Shown here: piece by piece, positions 50,801-62,377 of the stretch
How the letters are laid out: each line of letters opens with the position of its first letter
Position numbering within the stretch: position 1 is the first letter of the stretch
Assembly (NCBI GenBank): GCA_949825025.1
Contig: OX463778.1
Coordinates: 22,010,051 to 22,074,050, forward strand
Direction of reading: 5' to 3'
DNA length: 64,000 nucleotides
From: Siphlonurus alternatus
Lineage: Eukaryota > Arthropoda > Insecta > Ephemeroptera > Siphlonuridae
Position numbers and translations under genes: made by a program
The notes under the pieces: generated by a model
Told to the model about the DNA's origin: nothing
Databases searched by the model: none
The model's input: the letters and a program-made list of their open reading frames with translations, nothing else

Positions 50801-53549
50801 TATTTTGAATATGTTGGTCTAATATCTTCTTGCCAATTAATGATGTATTGAACCAAGAATCAATATTACAGAATTTTATTGAGTTGAATATTCATGTTAC
50901 TTATTATTATAATGAAATAATTTACTCTAAACTTCATACTTCAAGAAGTTAAAATACACTTTATCAAAAACTATTTTATTTTATTAATTAATTTTTTTTT
51001 TCTTTTCATTCTAAAATATAATCTTGTAATCACTGAACTATATACTATGGAAAGCTAATGCTCGCTCTTCTACACCCTCCGCGCTGAGGCAAAAAAAAGT
51101 TTCTCCTTTTACCACTACAGCTGATCCCTTAACATGAAATAACGTTGTAAAGGTCTGACCTTCCTACTATAGTGGGAAGAAATAGTGGGAAAAAATCAGC
51201 TGGCAGGCAGGTAGAAGCATTTTTATTTGCTTCAAACCCTAGTGTGTAGTCTCGCCCCCTGCTTGTAATTCAACAGTATTATTATTATTATTTTTTTTTT
51301 TTTTTTATTTTTTTTTTTTATTTTTTTTTTTACAATGATACACCCCCTAAGACCTTAAAGCTCGCGGCGGGGTACTGGGTAGGGATAAGGTAGGGAACGG
51401 AAAAATGATCACAATGAAATCAAAATTAAAATGCAACTAAATGAAGTAATTATTAATTTCATTAATAAAATGTCCTATTGTTTCTCAATTAATTCCTTAG
51501 TTGTCATATAAAAAAAAAAAATCAATTCCGCAACTTAGAACTATATAATACTGTATTATTTTCACCAAACTCCCCTTTCCCCAGACTTTCACATGAACTG
51601 AGTTGTATACTCCTGACTTACGACACTGTTTCACCCCTTGCAGGCTCCATCTCCGAGGGGTACCATGAAGCCTCCCCGCAAATCTCGTCCGGCGCCCCCT
51701 CCCCCCTCCAAGGCCTCTGCCCCTGATGTGGAGCGGCTGCTGCAGCTGGGAGAGAAGGGAATCAAGGATGAACTGAACCGGACGAGGCAGGGGCTTGTGG
51801 CAGGTGTGTTGTCGATTGATTGTCAATTGATTATGAGGCTTCAATGGTTTGTTTGTTTTCAGCTGAGAGATTGGCCCCAGAAAAGAGTCACCAGGGTCAA
51901 TGGAAGCGGAAAAAGGGTCCTGCTCCAGCACTGCCTATTCCTCCTCGTCGCCAGGTTAGTTAAATTTTTATAATCGGATGCTCTATGAAAGCATTATATC
52001 GTTCATTGCCTCAGAATGCAAGTAAAAAATTGATGCAACTTCTTTGTTTTTTTATTTATATATATTTTTTTAATTTACATGATTTATATTCTGCAGTACA
52101 ATTTAGCCTGATAGTGAAGCTATTATTCTTCTAGTAAATCAATCCATCATAAATAAGACTTGTTAAGTGCCATAAAATCCAACATAGAAACAGAAGAAAA
52201 ATTCTATTTTGTATTGAATATTAAATTTATTACTTGTAATATTCACTTGCTATAATTTTGGCTTCCTTATTTATTTTGCAGCTCAAGTCACTGCCGATGG
52301 CGGAGGTTCGCCAGGAGTTGGAGCTGATCGAGACGCAGCAGCGTGGACTGGAGCGGCAAGGTGTGCGCCTCGAGTCTCAGATCCGTGATCATCTGGAGCA
52401 GCTGGGCCGTGAGGCAGACGAAGAAAGCCTGCCTGCTGAGGTAGAGGACCAAGTGCTTCAGCTGTTTGAACTGGTCAATGAGAAGAACGAACTCTTCCGA
52501 CGTCAGGCGGAGCTCATGTACCTGTGAGTATCTCATGTTCATGTTAGAAGCGTAATTTAACAAGTATCAAATTTAACGGTTAAATATTTCAATGCCTTAT
52601 TTCTGCTTACTTTACCTGTCCATTCCCACAACCACTGGCCAAATATAATTTGAAGGCTCTAAATTAGATATAAATGCTTGATCACAAATTGTATTTAATA
52701 TTAAAATTAACTCTATATCCAAGCGCTATTTTAAAATCCAAAATTCCTCTATATCTTAACAAGACAAGTAAATTCTCATATCAATTTATCAACGTTTCGA
52801 GACTTTGACTCTGATCATGTTTCTAGCAAACGTCAGCAGCGGCTGGAAGAACAACAGGTGGAGCTTGAGTGGCAGATCCGATGCCTCCTGCAGCAGCCAG
52901 GTCGCGGGGAGGAGGAGCTCAAACGCGAGGAGCAGCTCATTGCCAGGTGAGGCGATTGAACTGAAAATAAAGTCATGCAGCAATTCCCAATCTCTCAACG
53001 AACAAATAAACCTCTATTTTCCATTCATTATGAGATTGGTAAATTAAAAATGTTTTCCTAATAAAAGTTTTCTCTTTGCTGCAGACTCGTAGAGGTTGTA
53101 GAACAACGGAACCAAATCGTTGACTGTTTGGAAATGGACCGTAGGCGAGAGGTAGATGAGGATCGTAGTGTAAGAGAGCGCCTCCAAACATTTTCTGGTG
53201 AGTTCAATCAATAATGCCTCTCATTTAGAAGTGATTGATAATTTAATACTAACATGATAACTTCCGTCTTTTGATTTGATCATGGTCTTAATTGTCAACT
53301 TGTTTTCCAGATCGGCAGCCAAAGGACACAGCTAGCGAAACGCCTCGTATTAAGGGTAAGAAAGGCAAGATGCGGCTACTGCACAAAGACAAGAGCAAGA
53401 AGAGCTCCATCAAGAAGGAAGAAAAAGAGAAGAAGAGTAAGAAAAGCCCAGCAGCAACAGCAGAGGTAACAACAACTCCCAAACAAGAAGAGACAGACCC
53501 ACAAGGAGGTAGTGGCAAGAAACATTCCAAGAGGAAATGGTTCTCATAA
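44875..53549 (+). CDS. MICALL: MICAL-like protein (CH-LIM-NPF-bMERB)
   Basis: Eleven coding exons join in phase to 1,036 codons: 44875-45026, 45434-45630, 45899-46002, 48742-50297, 50629-50764, 51644-51803, 51863-51954, 52282-52523, 52827-52946, 53085-53197, 53311-53549. Calponin-homology domain at residues about 5-112 ([20 protein letters not shown]). LIM domain at about 160-214 with all zinc ligands visible (CASC, FHRTC, CARC, CCEVC). A long acidic Ser/Thr-rich linker follows in one 1.56 kb exon, with four 14-residue VKD-EIPN repeats and four NPF motifs near residues 579, 596, 613 and 646. A Pro-rich region precedes the bMERB coiled coil (about 800-957), and the C-terminal tail is Lys-rich. 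There is no monooxygenase domain, so this is MICAL-like rather than MICAL. Known relatives bind Rab8/10/13/35 through bMERB and EHD proteins through NPF on recycling endosomes. The ATG exon begins at an acceptor (44864), so a noncoding first exon lies upstream. Confidence 0.94.
47984..48037 (+). other. MICALL: Possible stop-containing cassette exon of the MICAL-like gene
   Basis: In the intron between the CH and LIM exons, a strong acceptor (TTTTGTTCATTTTCTCAG) and a donor (CTAGCAG|GTAATT) bound 54 bp. Joined in phase 0 after 46002 it would read [16 protein letters not shown] then TAG. That would give a short CH-only protein of about 167 residues or trigger decay of the mRNA. No homology supports it. 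Confidence 0.3.
51338..51400 (-). repeat. Dispersed repeat, copy 2 (inverted)
   Basis: Reverse complement of the block at 22144-22210 (GATACACCCCC, CGCGGCGGGGTACTGGGTAG, GGTAGGGAACGG), directly after a T/A-rich run at 51287-51332. A tail of this kind suggests an inserted retroelement end. Lies in the MICAL-like intron 50765-51643. Confidence 0.65.
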
Positions 53550-53572
53550 TAATCTTAGTGGAAATATATAGC

Positions 53573-53578
53573 AATAAA
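53573..53578 (+). terminator. Polyadenylation signal of the MICAL-like gene
   Basis: AATAAA lies 24 nt after the TAA at 53547-53549, giving a very short 3'UTR unless later signals are used. Confidence 0.55.
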
Positions 53579-53802
53579 TATGACTTACTTGTTATGAGTT
53601 AAATGAATTCCATTAAACAGTAATAACTACTGTATTGTTTTTGTTTAAGATAGAAAAGAATTTATTTTCTTGAACGAAATTAATTATGATGTCCTATTAT
53701 TTTGATTACTAAAGCAAAGTCAAGCTTCGATTAATGATACATATTCCTAAACCAAGTCAAACTAAACGATACAAAATTTTGACTAACTGAAAATGTGAAT
53801 TG

Positions 53803-54157
53803 TTAAGGGTAAGGTAACGCCACCAATGTTAAAAAAAATCCCTCACACAGAAATTCTGAAAAAAATTTAAAATGTTCTCCTCTACACCCCCTATCAGTAG
53901 CTAAAATATCAGGTATACAAATACGATCTAGTTTTTGAGTTATAAATTTTTAAAGTTGACTAATTTAACATGGAAGTTTCATTTCTCCATGTTAAAATAG
54001 TCAACTTTAAAAATTTATAACTCAAAAACTAGATCGTATTTGTACACCTGATATTTTAGCTACTGCTAGGGAGTGTAGAGGAGAACATTTTAAATTTTTT
54101 TCAGAATTTTTGTGTGAGGGATTTTTTTTAACATTGGTGGCGTTACCTTACCCTTAA
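53803..54157. mobile_element. 355-bp near-perfect palindrome, MITE family B
   Basis: Begins TTAAGGGTAAGGTAACGCCA and ends with its exact complement. Both arms (about 170 bp) match nearly base for base, including AAAAACTAGATCGTATTTGT, around a short centre near 53980. No ORF. The terminal TTAA could be a target duplication of the piggyBac type or part of the element. Confidence 0.85.
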
Positions 54158-55791
54158 GTGTTCAATTCATGAATATAGTTCCAAAATTTAAGGAAAGGCT
54201 GTTCATAGCTATTGAACTTTTTCTTAAGTTTCGTCAATTTTTTTTTAAAATTTGACTTAACACCTTTATTTTTTAATTGTGTAGAAGAAATTTTGACATT
54301 AATATTGTGCCTTATTATTTTCTCATTTCCTTAGTATTAGCTAATGAGTGTAAAAAAATATATTTCTGTATTATTTTTATTTTATTTTCTATTTTTTATT
54401 ATTTAAAATTATGTAAATAAATTTCAAGAGTTTCTCTAAATAAACTTAATTAATTAAAACTATCTTGTTGGATTTTTTTTTTAATTAAATTCCCACAAAT
54501 AAGTAATGAAATCAAGCTCAAGTTTGTTAAATTAAAATGGAAATTTAATTATTAAACTTCCAGCACAAGTTGTATACTAAGCAAAACGTAAAAAATACGA
54601 GAATAATTTGGACCTCAAAATGTGTTTATTAGCAATACAGTAACTACCAACAGTATATATATACAGAAATCAATTACAATTCAGTAGTCCTAAATTTCTA
54701 CAACCTGGTGTCGGCTCAGATATCACTACCATTCACACTTTTTAATGAAACAATTCAGTCAATTCAAATTGAGGTTACATTTTTTCTATTCCTACTCAAG
54801 ATATCAGGAAATTTGCTCTCCCCACCACTTCAAATCTCAGGCAATATCGGAGGATAGAGACTATAATAAATATGTGGGAGATATCAGCATATAACTGCAC
54901 ATGTGGAGGGAGGATAAGCTTCTGATATCTAGCCGAGGAATAGAAAAACGCAGCCATAAACATAATATTTTCTTTGAGATCAGATATTTCTGTGCCAGCT
55001 TTTATAGCAAAATTTAATCTAAAATATGGAAATTATAAAATACAGGTAAAATTGAAATAATATTAAAAAAATGAAATTATGAATAATAATTCTAGGTAAC
55101 ATTAACACGAGTTAATAAATTCACTTCAAGATGGAAATCTTTACTGTTGAAAGTTAGTACTTACTGTTAGTCTTAATAGGCGAGGAAGCGCAGAGCTCTA
55201 GCTGCTAAATTAAGCGAGTAACTGGCAAGTGGCGTTCTACAGGCTGGATTGATTTTTAATTGATAATAGGTATATTTAGGAGTTCCCAAAAAAAAGTTGG
55301 CCAAAATTGGCCCATGGCATCATCCCGGATTTACGGGTTTTTTTAAAATATGGAAAAAATTATTATCTCCGAAACCAACACACTTGCAGGAATTAAGACT
55401 ACATTATTAAAACGCCCGTACTTTAAGCTTTTTAGAAATGTAATTTTATTTTGAATCCAACCAAAATTTTGTCCCGAAAATCATGTTTTTTCAAATTTGG
55501 AATTTAATTTTCTTCTCATTTTGAGAATAACTAAAAAACTTAAGGTTTTTGAGAAAAATGGTTCATCTGAATCTTGCAGCCTACATCATCACCAACATTT
55601 TGATGTATCGTACGTCTTGATTGAAAAAACCAAACTCAAAATATCGGGACGAATGTACGCTCAGGTGATGTGTTTACATGCATGTTCCTATGCTATAATG
55701 TTATAGCCAACACCATGTTTCAAAGCATTGAACGCTAAAATATTGCACAGAATTATAATATCGATCAATTCAATTCATCGGGAGAAATGGA

Positions 55792-55966
55792 ACTTCCATG
55801 TTAAATTAGTCAACTTTAAAAATTAATAACTCAAAAACTAGATCGTATTTGTATACCTGATATTTTAGCTACTGATAGGGGGTGTAGAGGAGAACATTTT
55901 AAATTTTTTTCAGAATTTTTGTGTGAGGGATTTTTTTTAACATTGGTGGCGTTACCTTACCCTTAA
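55792..55966. mobile_element. Half copy (right arm) of MITE family B
   Basis: Matches 53985-54157 closely, ending CGTTACCTTACCCTTAA, but no left arm is present before it. The upstream sequence 55265-55790 is unrelated to the palindrome and may be internal sequence of a longer parent element. Confidence 0.75.
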
Positions 55967-57218
55967 TATTTTTTTACGATATTAAAATAATTATACTATC
56001 AACTAGTTGTCACAAAAAAAATTAATTACATGCATTTTCATTGTAATGATTTCAGCACTTCGCCACTAAAATTTAATGAAAATATTTTAATACTAATATT
56101 TATAAGTTTAAAAAATGTAAAAAAAGAAATATTGTGCTTAATAAAGCATTACCTGATTTAAGAGAGAGGAAAAATTAAAAATATTTAGAAGTATAATATA
56201 TAGCTTATCAATATAATATCTCTTGACTAGCCACAATACTAACGACACAAAGGAACTGAAATATTTACATGTCATAATAATTAGCTGACACCCTCAGATG
56301 CACAAACTTTATACGCAACACAGATCTAGAAACATTAGCAATATTTTATTATTGTGCCACATTTACTAAACTGACAATTTCTTCTGAAAGCCATTTGGCA
56401 CAAAACAATCTTTCCATTTATCTTGTACATTCCAGTGCCACTCAAAAAAGCACACACATCCCGTGCTTTGTGATAAGACAACTAAATATATTATACACTT
56501 TGAGATAAAGGTGTTACTTTTAACTGAATGGTTGTTTGTGACGTTAATAAACAATCTGCATACATGAACCTCAATCTATGAAAAGTGACTTGTTTTTCTT
56601 CTTTTTTTAACATCTCTGAAATTAAAGAGAAACATGTCTTAACAGTTTATCTTTCATTTCAAATTTTAATTTTCAAAGAATGTTGTCTACTTTACGCTTG
56701 ATTCTGAATTTACGAACAGACATTATCTACTCCTCTACAAACAGGTAGGTCATAAAATACTCACACAGGAGCAACATCAAGCCATTACAGTTTCCTCAAA
56801 GTGTAGCTGCTGTTAAAGCAAGTGTTTATTACATACAGTATCATATGAAAAATGTTCTACTCTAATTACGTTTAATATTATAGTTGAAAGATATAAACAT
56901 AGAGCTGCTTCCGTGAAATGATGTGTGATGTTATACACAATATTGAGATTGTGATACTACAGTAGTTATAATGCAAAAGATTGCAAATACTGTATGCTAT
57001 TTTATTTTGATTTTAAATAAACAACATTCACACTTACAACTGTTGAAATGATATGAAAAAAAACAACTTACATTTAAAAAGTGATATAAGAGAATTTTTC
57101 AAAAATTAAAATTTCTAGGACTTCTTATTAAATTTTCTGCACATTTTGCAAATAATAAAAAAAATTGGAATAAAGAGAAAAAACATTGTTTTCTCAGTAA
57201 CCCATACTTGGTATGGTT

Positions 57219-60082
57219 CTAGTTCTTCTTGGTCTTGTCGCTGGCAGGCGGAGTTGAGGGAGCGTCACTGCCGCTGGTTGGGCGTCCCACCAGGCCCGAG
57301 ATGGTGCTCATGACCTTGGTGAAGTGCTGCTGCAGAATGCCACGACGACGCAGCCCAGGTACCAGCGACAGCACCAGCACTGAGACACACAACACTCCCG
57401 TCAACTTCTAGCTTACGGACTTCAATCGCTCTTAAATTTAATTAAGTCACTGTAAGCTTAGAAATATGTATTTCCATAATACAATATATTCAAAGCAAAC
57501 GGTGAACAAGATTTCTCCCCCCCCTCCCCTCTCCTTCGAATGCTAACAGATTCTCTTACCGTAGCACTAAATATACAGCATATTAATTGAGCAAGAATAT
57601 TAGCTACAGTACCTTCAGTAACTATTTTAAATCTTATGATAATCAATATTGGATAGCAAATTTTAAAATTTATTTATATTCCTACTGTTTTTGCTTTTAT
57701 ACTTTTAATAAAAAATTAGATTTAGTTCTGATTTAAATTTAGAATGGATTGGTTGATTAAATTTTTATATTGCTTACAACACACAATTCAAAATTTCAAA
57801 TGCTATAGAAAGTTAGCTTGTGTAAAATAATAATAGCATGGCTAATGGTTTAAATTAGCTGTTGCAGCTACTGGTATTTATTTGTTTGCTGCTTGACTCA
57901 CCAAGCAGGAAGGTGAGCAGCATGTTGTTGATGATGCCGCCGATGTAGGAGCACAGCAGCAGCGAGCTCACCACAGTGCCGTAGTACTGCAGCACACCAA
58001 ATACCAACGTCAAAAGTAGTTTCAAGGCATTAGAAGGAGGAGTTCATTTTCCATGAATAAACATGATGAAGTGGAAACCCTTTTTTTACCCCCTTTAAAT
58101 GATATATTGAAAACTGCTAGATTGGTAATATAAAATATGAAATGGCATAAGTAGGAAATATAAAGAAATTTTGAGGAGCTTTGAAGCACATAGAAATAAT
58201 TATCTGAGTGTTGCTGTGAGCAGTGACAAAGCCAGAAAGACATTTTGGAGGAGGTCTTTAACTTTTTTTTTTCTTTGGGAGGAAAAGGTGAACCCACCCA
58301 CAGCTTATGTATTTCACCCTATACAGTGACTAATTATTAATGGGAGCAAGGGGGGGGGGGGGAGTACCTTGTCTGAACCAACAGAATATTACATCAACAA
58401 AATATGCAAAGCCACACAGTACTATACAAGGTTTTAACAAAAAAATTGAGAGGAAAAATGGTTTCAGTAGAAAAAGAAGAAGAAGAAAAAAAAAGAAAAA
58501 AACAGAAATTATATTTAGCCAGAAAAACTTGTTCTTACATGTAATGATCAAATGCATGCAGTATGCATTATATCAGATGATAGATATTTGAACTTCATGA
58601 TTTTATGGAGACATCTAAAATGTAATTGGTGATTCTCACCAGCTTGGGGCGAGCATTGCGCCAAGACTGCAGACTGCCCCACGTGCCCAGCAGGCATGCC
58701 TCGGCACACGCGATGTTGCGGCACACCTCCTCGAGACGGCGCTCCTTGGCTCCGGTCCAGCTGTCAGCACGGCACAGACTGGAGGCGAGGGCCGGTACCA
58801 GGTAGTCAACCAGCACAGCTACGAGTCCAAGCACCGAGACCAGGGTGAGCACCGCAGGGTCCAACCACCACACCACCCTGCAGCACAAAAACGTCATAAG
58901 CAACCAGATATACCAACTGAAATTTAAGTTAATGTATTTTTTTAACTAAAAAGAATTCAAATTTGGGAGTTGTCTGTGATTAGAAAATTTGACAAACAAA
59001 AATAGCAGTTCTGTACAGTTAACGGCATAAGTTTTCTATTTGATTACATATTTAGCATAATTTAGAATGAAAATCATTTAGAACAGCTGTAGAGAAGAAG
59101 ATAGAGGTTAGTGTCAAGGTCCCTCTACATAAGGTTGGACGCTTAGGTTCACATTTTCGTCCAGTTCGCGCAGGACCAATCAGAGAGAACTGTCACTCTC
59201 GAGCCTATTTCGTGGCAGTCAGTGATTGGTCGTGACGTCACAGGCTCTATCAAAAGCTGCGCCAAGATGGCGGAGCGTCAAACCTTATGTAGAGTAATCT
59301 TGGGTTAGTGAGTGTAGCTATCAATGAAATTCATGGAGTCTGTTATGTATGTATGAATTGAAATGGTAAATCCTACAAAGAGGGAACAAATCACCAAGAT
59401 TACCGGTATGCATGTTGCTTATGTTTGAGAATACACACAAGTTTAATTCTTATTCTTGATAGTGAGTATTATTATGTAAAATATGCAAACAATGCTTCAG
59501 CTACGATTGTAGAGCTGTGTGTGCTCCTGTTGCTAAGTGATATGATATCCATGACATTCATGGGGATAACATGCAGTCATTATTGACATTATTTCATTCA
59601 GGATAATCAATAATTTGTATATGCATACTGTCTGTATGCATATGCATACAGAACTGTATGTATAGCATAATTCCTAGTTTACTTTAATTAAAATTTACGA
59701 ATTCTTACAGAAAGACCATAGTTATAGCTCCGACAATGGCTCCAGGATGCCAGTTTTGCTCCCAAACCAGAACAGAATTCAGGGGCAGGACCACCTCGCG
59801 CCAACCCTCTAGACTACGCTTCAGTTGTTTCACACGCTTCTCCTAGAAAGGGAAAATGTAAATTAGAATAATTTCAACAAACATGCACGTATGCATTTAT
59901 GAATGGTATTAATAAAGTGTTTTGCCTTGATTACTTATTACAGACATTTTGTCACACAGAAACCTTGCTCGCCTTGACGGTTGGTGCTCGAGTTTAGTTT
60001 GTCACGAATGTCATGCAGCAAAGCATTTCTAATTTTCTACTGTACCGAACTTGCACAATACACTTACTTGATCGTTGGCCAT
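57219..60082 (-). CDS. ARL6IP1: ADP-ribosylation factor-like 6-interacting protein 1 (ARL6IP1)
   Basis: Five exons in transcript order: 60068-60082, 59709-59842, 58640-58877, 57902-57986, 57219-57379, in phase, giving 210 residues (human 203). The first exon encodes only MANDQ. The conserved core aligns throughout: LEGWREVVLPLNSVLVWEQN, a first hydrophobic hairpin from VGAITMVFL into WWLDPAVLTLVSVLGLVAVL, then DYLVPALAS, and a second hairpin SSLLLCSYIGGIINNMLLTF into LSLVPGLRRRGI. The paired hairpins are the reticulon-like membrane wedge by which ARL6IP1 shapes ER tubules. The Lys-rich tail (DKTKKN) resembles the human KEKKNE end and may act in ER retention. A small repeat-derived run of purines and a poly-G tract lie in intron 3. 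Confidence 0.93.
59123..59294. mobile_element. 172-bp MITE-like element with CRE and YY1-like motifs
   Basis: Ends CTCTACATAAGGTTGGACGCT and AGCGTCAAACCTTATGTAGAG are inverted repeats with one mismatch. The interior has two ATTGG/CCAAT-type words, TGACGTCAC and CCAAGATGGCG. Lies in ARL6IP1 intron 2. Confidence 0.65.
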
Positions 60083-60242
60083 ATCTGTCATGTTTTTGGG
60101 CACTTCAATAATTTACAGCAACTATTAAACTCGCATTACAAATGACAAGCTATGAAAATAAAAACTGGCGATTGCTGCGATTGCTGCAAATTTTTGCCTC
60201 ACAGCCCGTCACAGCTCACAGATGGAATGACGCAAATTGTAA

Positions 60243-60254
60243 TGCGCATGCGCA
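60243..60254. promoter_or_regulatory. Palindromic NRF1-type site upstream of ARL6IP1
   Basis: TGCGCATGCGCA is a perfect match to the NRF1 consensus. It lies about 160 bp upstream of the ARL6IP1 ATG in a locally GC-richer patch, a usual position for housekeeping promoters. Confidence 0.5.
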
Positions 60255-60620
60255 GATTTTCTTCTGTCCAGCAAATTGGCGCGAATGCGATTATTCCTAT
60301 TAAAAAAAATGTATCTCAACCTTTAAATTATTCTCTCTAATATCTTCGCGAGACTATACTTGCAAATTCAGAGTGGGCCAGGAGTGCAGCGTGCCTTTCC
60401 CAATTAGTATGGAAAGGTATAAATATAAGAAGCATTTATTTTCCACTTCATTTTTTTAAAATTATGATCATGGATAAATTATTTTTCTCCATGATGATTT
60501 ACCCTAAGCGAACCTGTACAAAATAGGACGCTATGATTTTTACCTTATGAGCTTATGGGGAATCCTTGATGCTTTTTAGTCATCAGTACGCATGCCCCCC
60601 CCCCCCCCATGGTCCGTCTG

Positions 60621-60887
60621 TAAAGGTGCTTTCACATATTCGAAAATCGCTACGGAAACGCTCTGTAGCAAATGTGTTGATTTTGCTGCGGTGCTCCGTA
60701 GCACCTCGCGATCTTCTGCGGCACGTTCTACGGAACTCCGTAGCAAAATTCAATACGAGTTTGATTTTGCTACGGCATTCACATGATTTTCCGCCGCAGC
60801 TGCCGCAGACGAACAAGAATATGTGAAAGGCTTACGGCATTGCTACGGAACTCCGTAGCGATTTTCGAATATGTGAAAGCACCTTTA
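60621..60887. mobile_element. 267-bp palindromic MITE, family C copy 1
   Basis: TAAAGGTGCTTTCACATATT with CGAAAATCGCTACGG at the left is mirrored by CCGTAGCGATTTTCGAATAT with GTGAAAGCACCTTTA at the right. TCCGTAGC words recur internally on both strands. A short poly-C run (about 60596-60608) lies just outside. Confidence 0.8.
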
Positions 60888-61654
60888 TTGATATCATATA
60901 TGCATAGGTTATAGGTATTGCAGGAGAGCCTTGACAAACACGTCCAAAACTTCTGAGCTCATCGAGTCCTTTATTCAATGTACTCAATCTACCACACAAT
61001 TAAGACATTGTTCAGGTGATTCAGGTTATATAAGAAGTCTAGTAATAGAAAACATAGTCCACACTTCCTCCGATGATGGCATATTTGCTCAGCCCCTGCT
61101 GTTTTTCAATAAGCCATATATGGGATGCACACCCATTTTTTGAAAATTTTTTCTTTCTCACAAGAAACTTACTAAACTAAATAACTTAGTTTTTTTTTTT
61201 GTTCTAGTTCCATCATTCAATAGTGCAGTATAATATTTGTGTGATGATCAATTCAATTGAGATATCACAGGGATTTCCTTAATAAATAATGATCAATATT
61301 ACAGTTTTGAAAACTTTTTTTTATAATAAAAAAATGTTTTTTATTGGATACATAGTTACAAATAAATTTTAATTGCTACACAGAATAGAAATTATGAATT
61401 AACATACAGTAACATAATTAAACCATGATTTTGAACATTAAACACTAACCATCAGTTATGATCGAAATAAAAAACAACAATTTTGTATTCAATGTCTGGT
61501 CAAAAAACTAAAGAAAGATACTGTTTTGGGAAAAATCTGGGTAGTGAGATGTCCTTGACAAAGATATAGTAAGATTCTATAGTTGTAGCTGGGACAAACC
61601 CGTAGCAAAAATTAAATCACACACACTGAAAATGTCCACAGCACTCCCTGCAGC

Positions 61655-62377
61655 TTATCTTCTCTTGAAGCCGTACTTCTTGCGCTCATAGAACAGATCC
61701 GTTTTAGAACTGCCAAGATTGACGATCTTCGGACAGCCGTCTCGCTAGAACAAACAAACAATTACGTTACTTTGTGTGGAACAGATAACATCATTTAGTC
61801 TTTAAATTTTCAGATGGGGAACTACATTTCCACTGTGAAAAGGATACCAATACTTACATATTTTTGTAGGTGACTCATTATTCCATAAAACTGAGGGAGT
61901 ATGATCTTTCATTGAAGCATAATTATAAATGAATGAATGAATGAATGAATGAATGAATGAATGAATGAATGAATGCTCAGTTATTAAAATTCATTAAAAT
62001 GTAAAAAAAAAACATTATTGGTTATAATATAATATGAAACCAGTTAGTGCTCGTATGTTTGTTTGCTTTTGTTAGCGGAAGTCCTTTAGCACTTCCAAAA
62101 GTAATGTTTCACTTGTTGAGTGGTTGTATCTTTCTATGACAAGGCATTAATGATAGACTGCAAACTAATTGACGGGGTAAACTCACGTCCTTCTCCTGAA
62201 TGGTGCACTCCTTGCAGTAGTAGGCGTCAGAGACTCCCGGCCCCCCACAGATGACACAGCGCCCCTGGTAAGAGCCGTAGTTGCACTCATCGCAGATCCT
62301 CACCAACGTGCAGGGACGTACATACGAGTCACAGATCACGCATTTGCCATCACACTTTTCACACAGACGACCAATGG
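61655..62377 (-). CDS. PHF5A: PHD finger-like protein 5A (PHF5A / Rds3, SF3b subunit), last two exons
   Basis: Two exons (62187-62377 and 61655-61744) join in phase 0 and encode residues from about Ala18 to the stop of the 110-residue protein. The sequence is almost identical to human: [15 protein letters not shown], the [18 protein letters not shown] zinc knot, [13 protein letters not shown] and the tail [10 protein letters not shown]. All CxxC zinc ligands are present. PHF5A is a core SF3b component that contacts the branch-point adenosine in the U2 snRNP. The upstream acceptor at 62378 needs one base from a first exon that would encode MAKHHPDLIFCRKQAGV. I could not find it up to position 64000, so it probably lies past the right edge. 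Confidence 0.95.
61928..61976. repeat. (GAAT)n microsatellite in PHF5A intron
   Basis: About 12 uninterrupted GAAT units. Confidence 0.95.

Larger units (their letters stand above)
53580..57218. other. Intergenic region between the MICAL-like gene and ARL6IP1
   Basis: Apart from the two family B elements, AT-rich DNA with no supported gene. A minus-strand AATAAA at 57001-57006 lies about 215 nt past the ARL6IP1 stop and is a candidate polyadenylation signal. Confidence 0.5.
60083..61654. other. Region between ARL6IP1 and PHF5A
   Basis: Holds the ARL6IP1 promoter patch with the NRF1-type site and the family C MITE. A minus-strand AATAAA at about 61340-61345 is a candidate PHF5A polyadenylation signal. 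No further gene is seen. Confidence 0.5.

Noticed and set aside
44875..53549. Full MICAL monooxygenase
   Set aside because: There is no FAD-dependent domain in the coding exons. The first coding exon starts directly with the CH domain, as in MICAL-like proteins.
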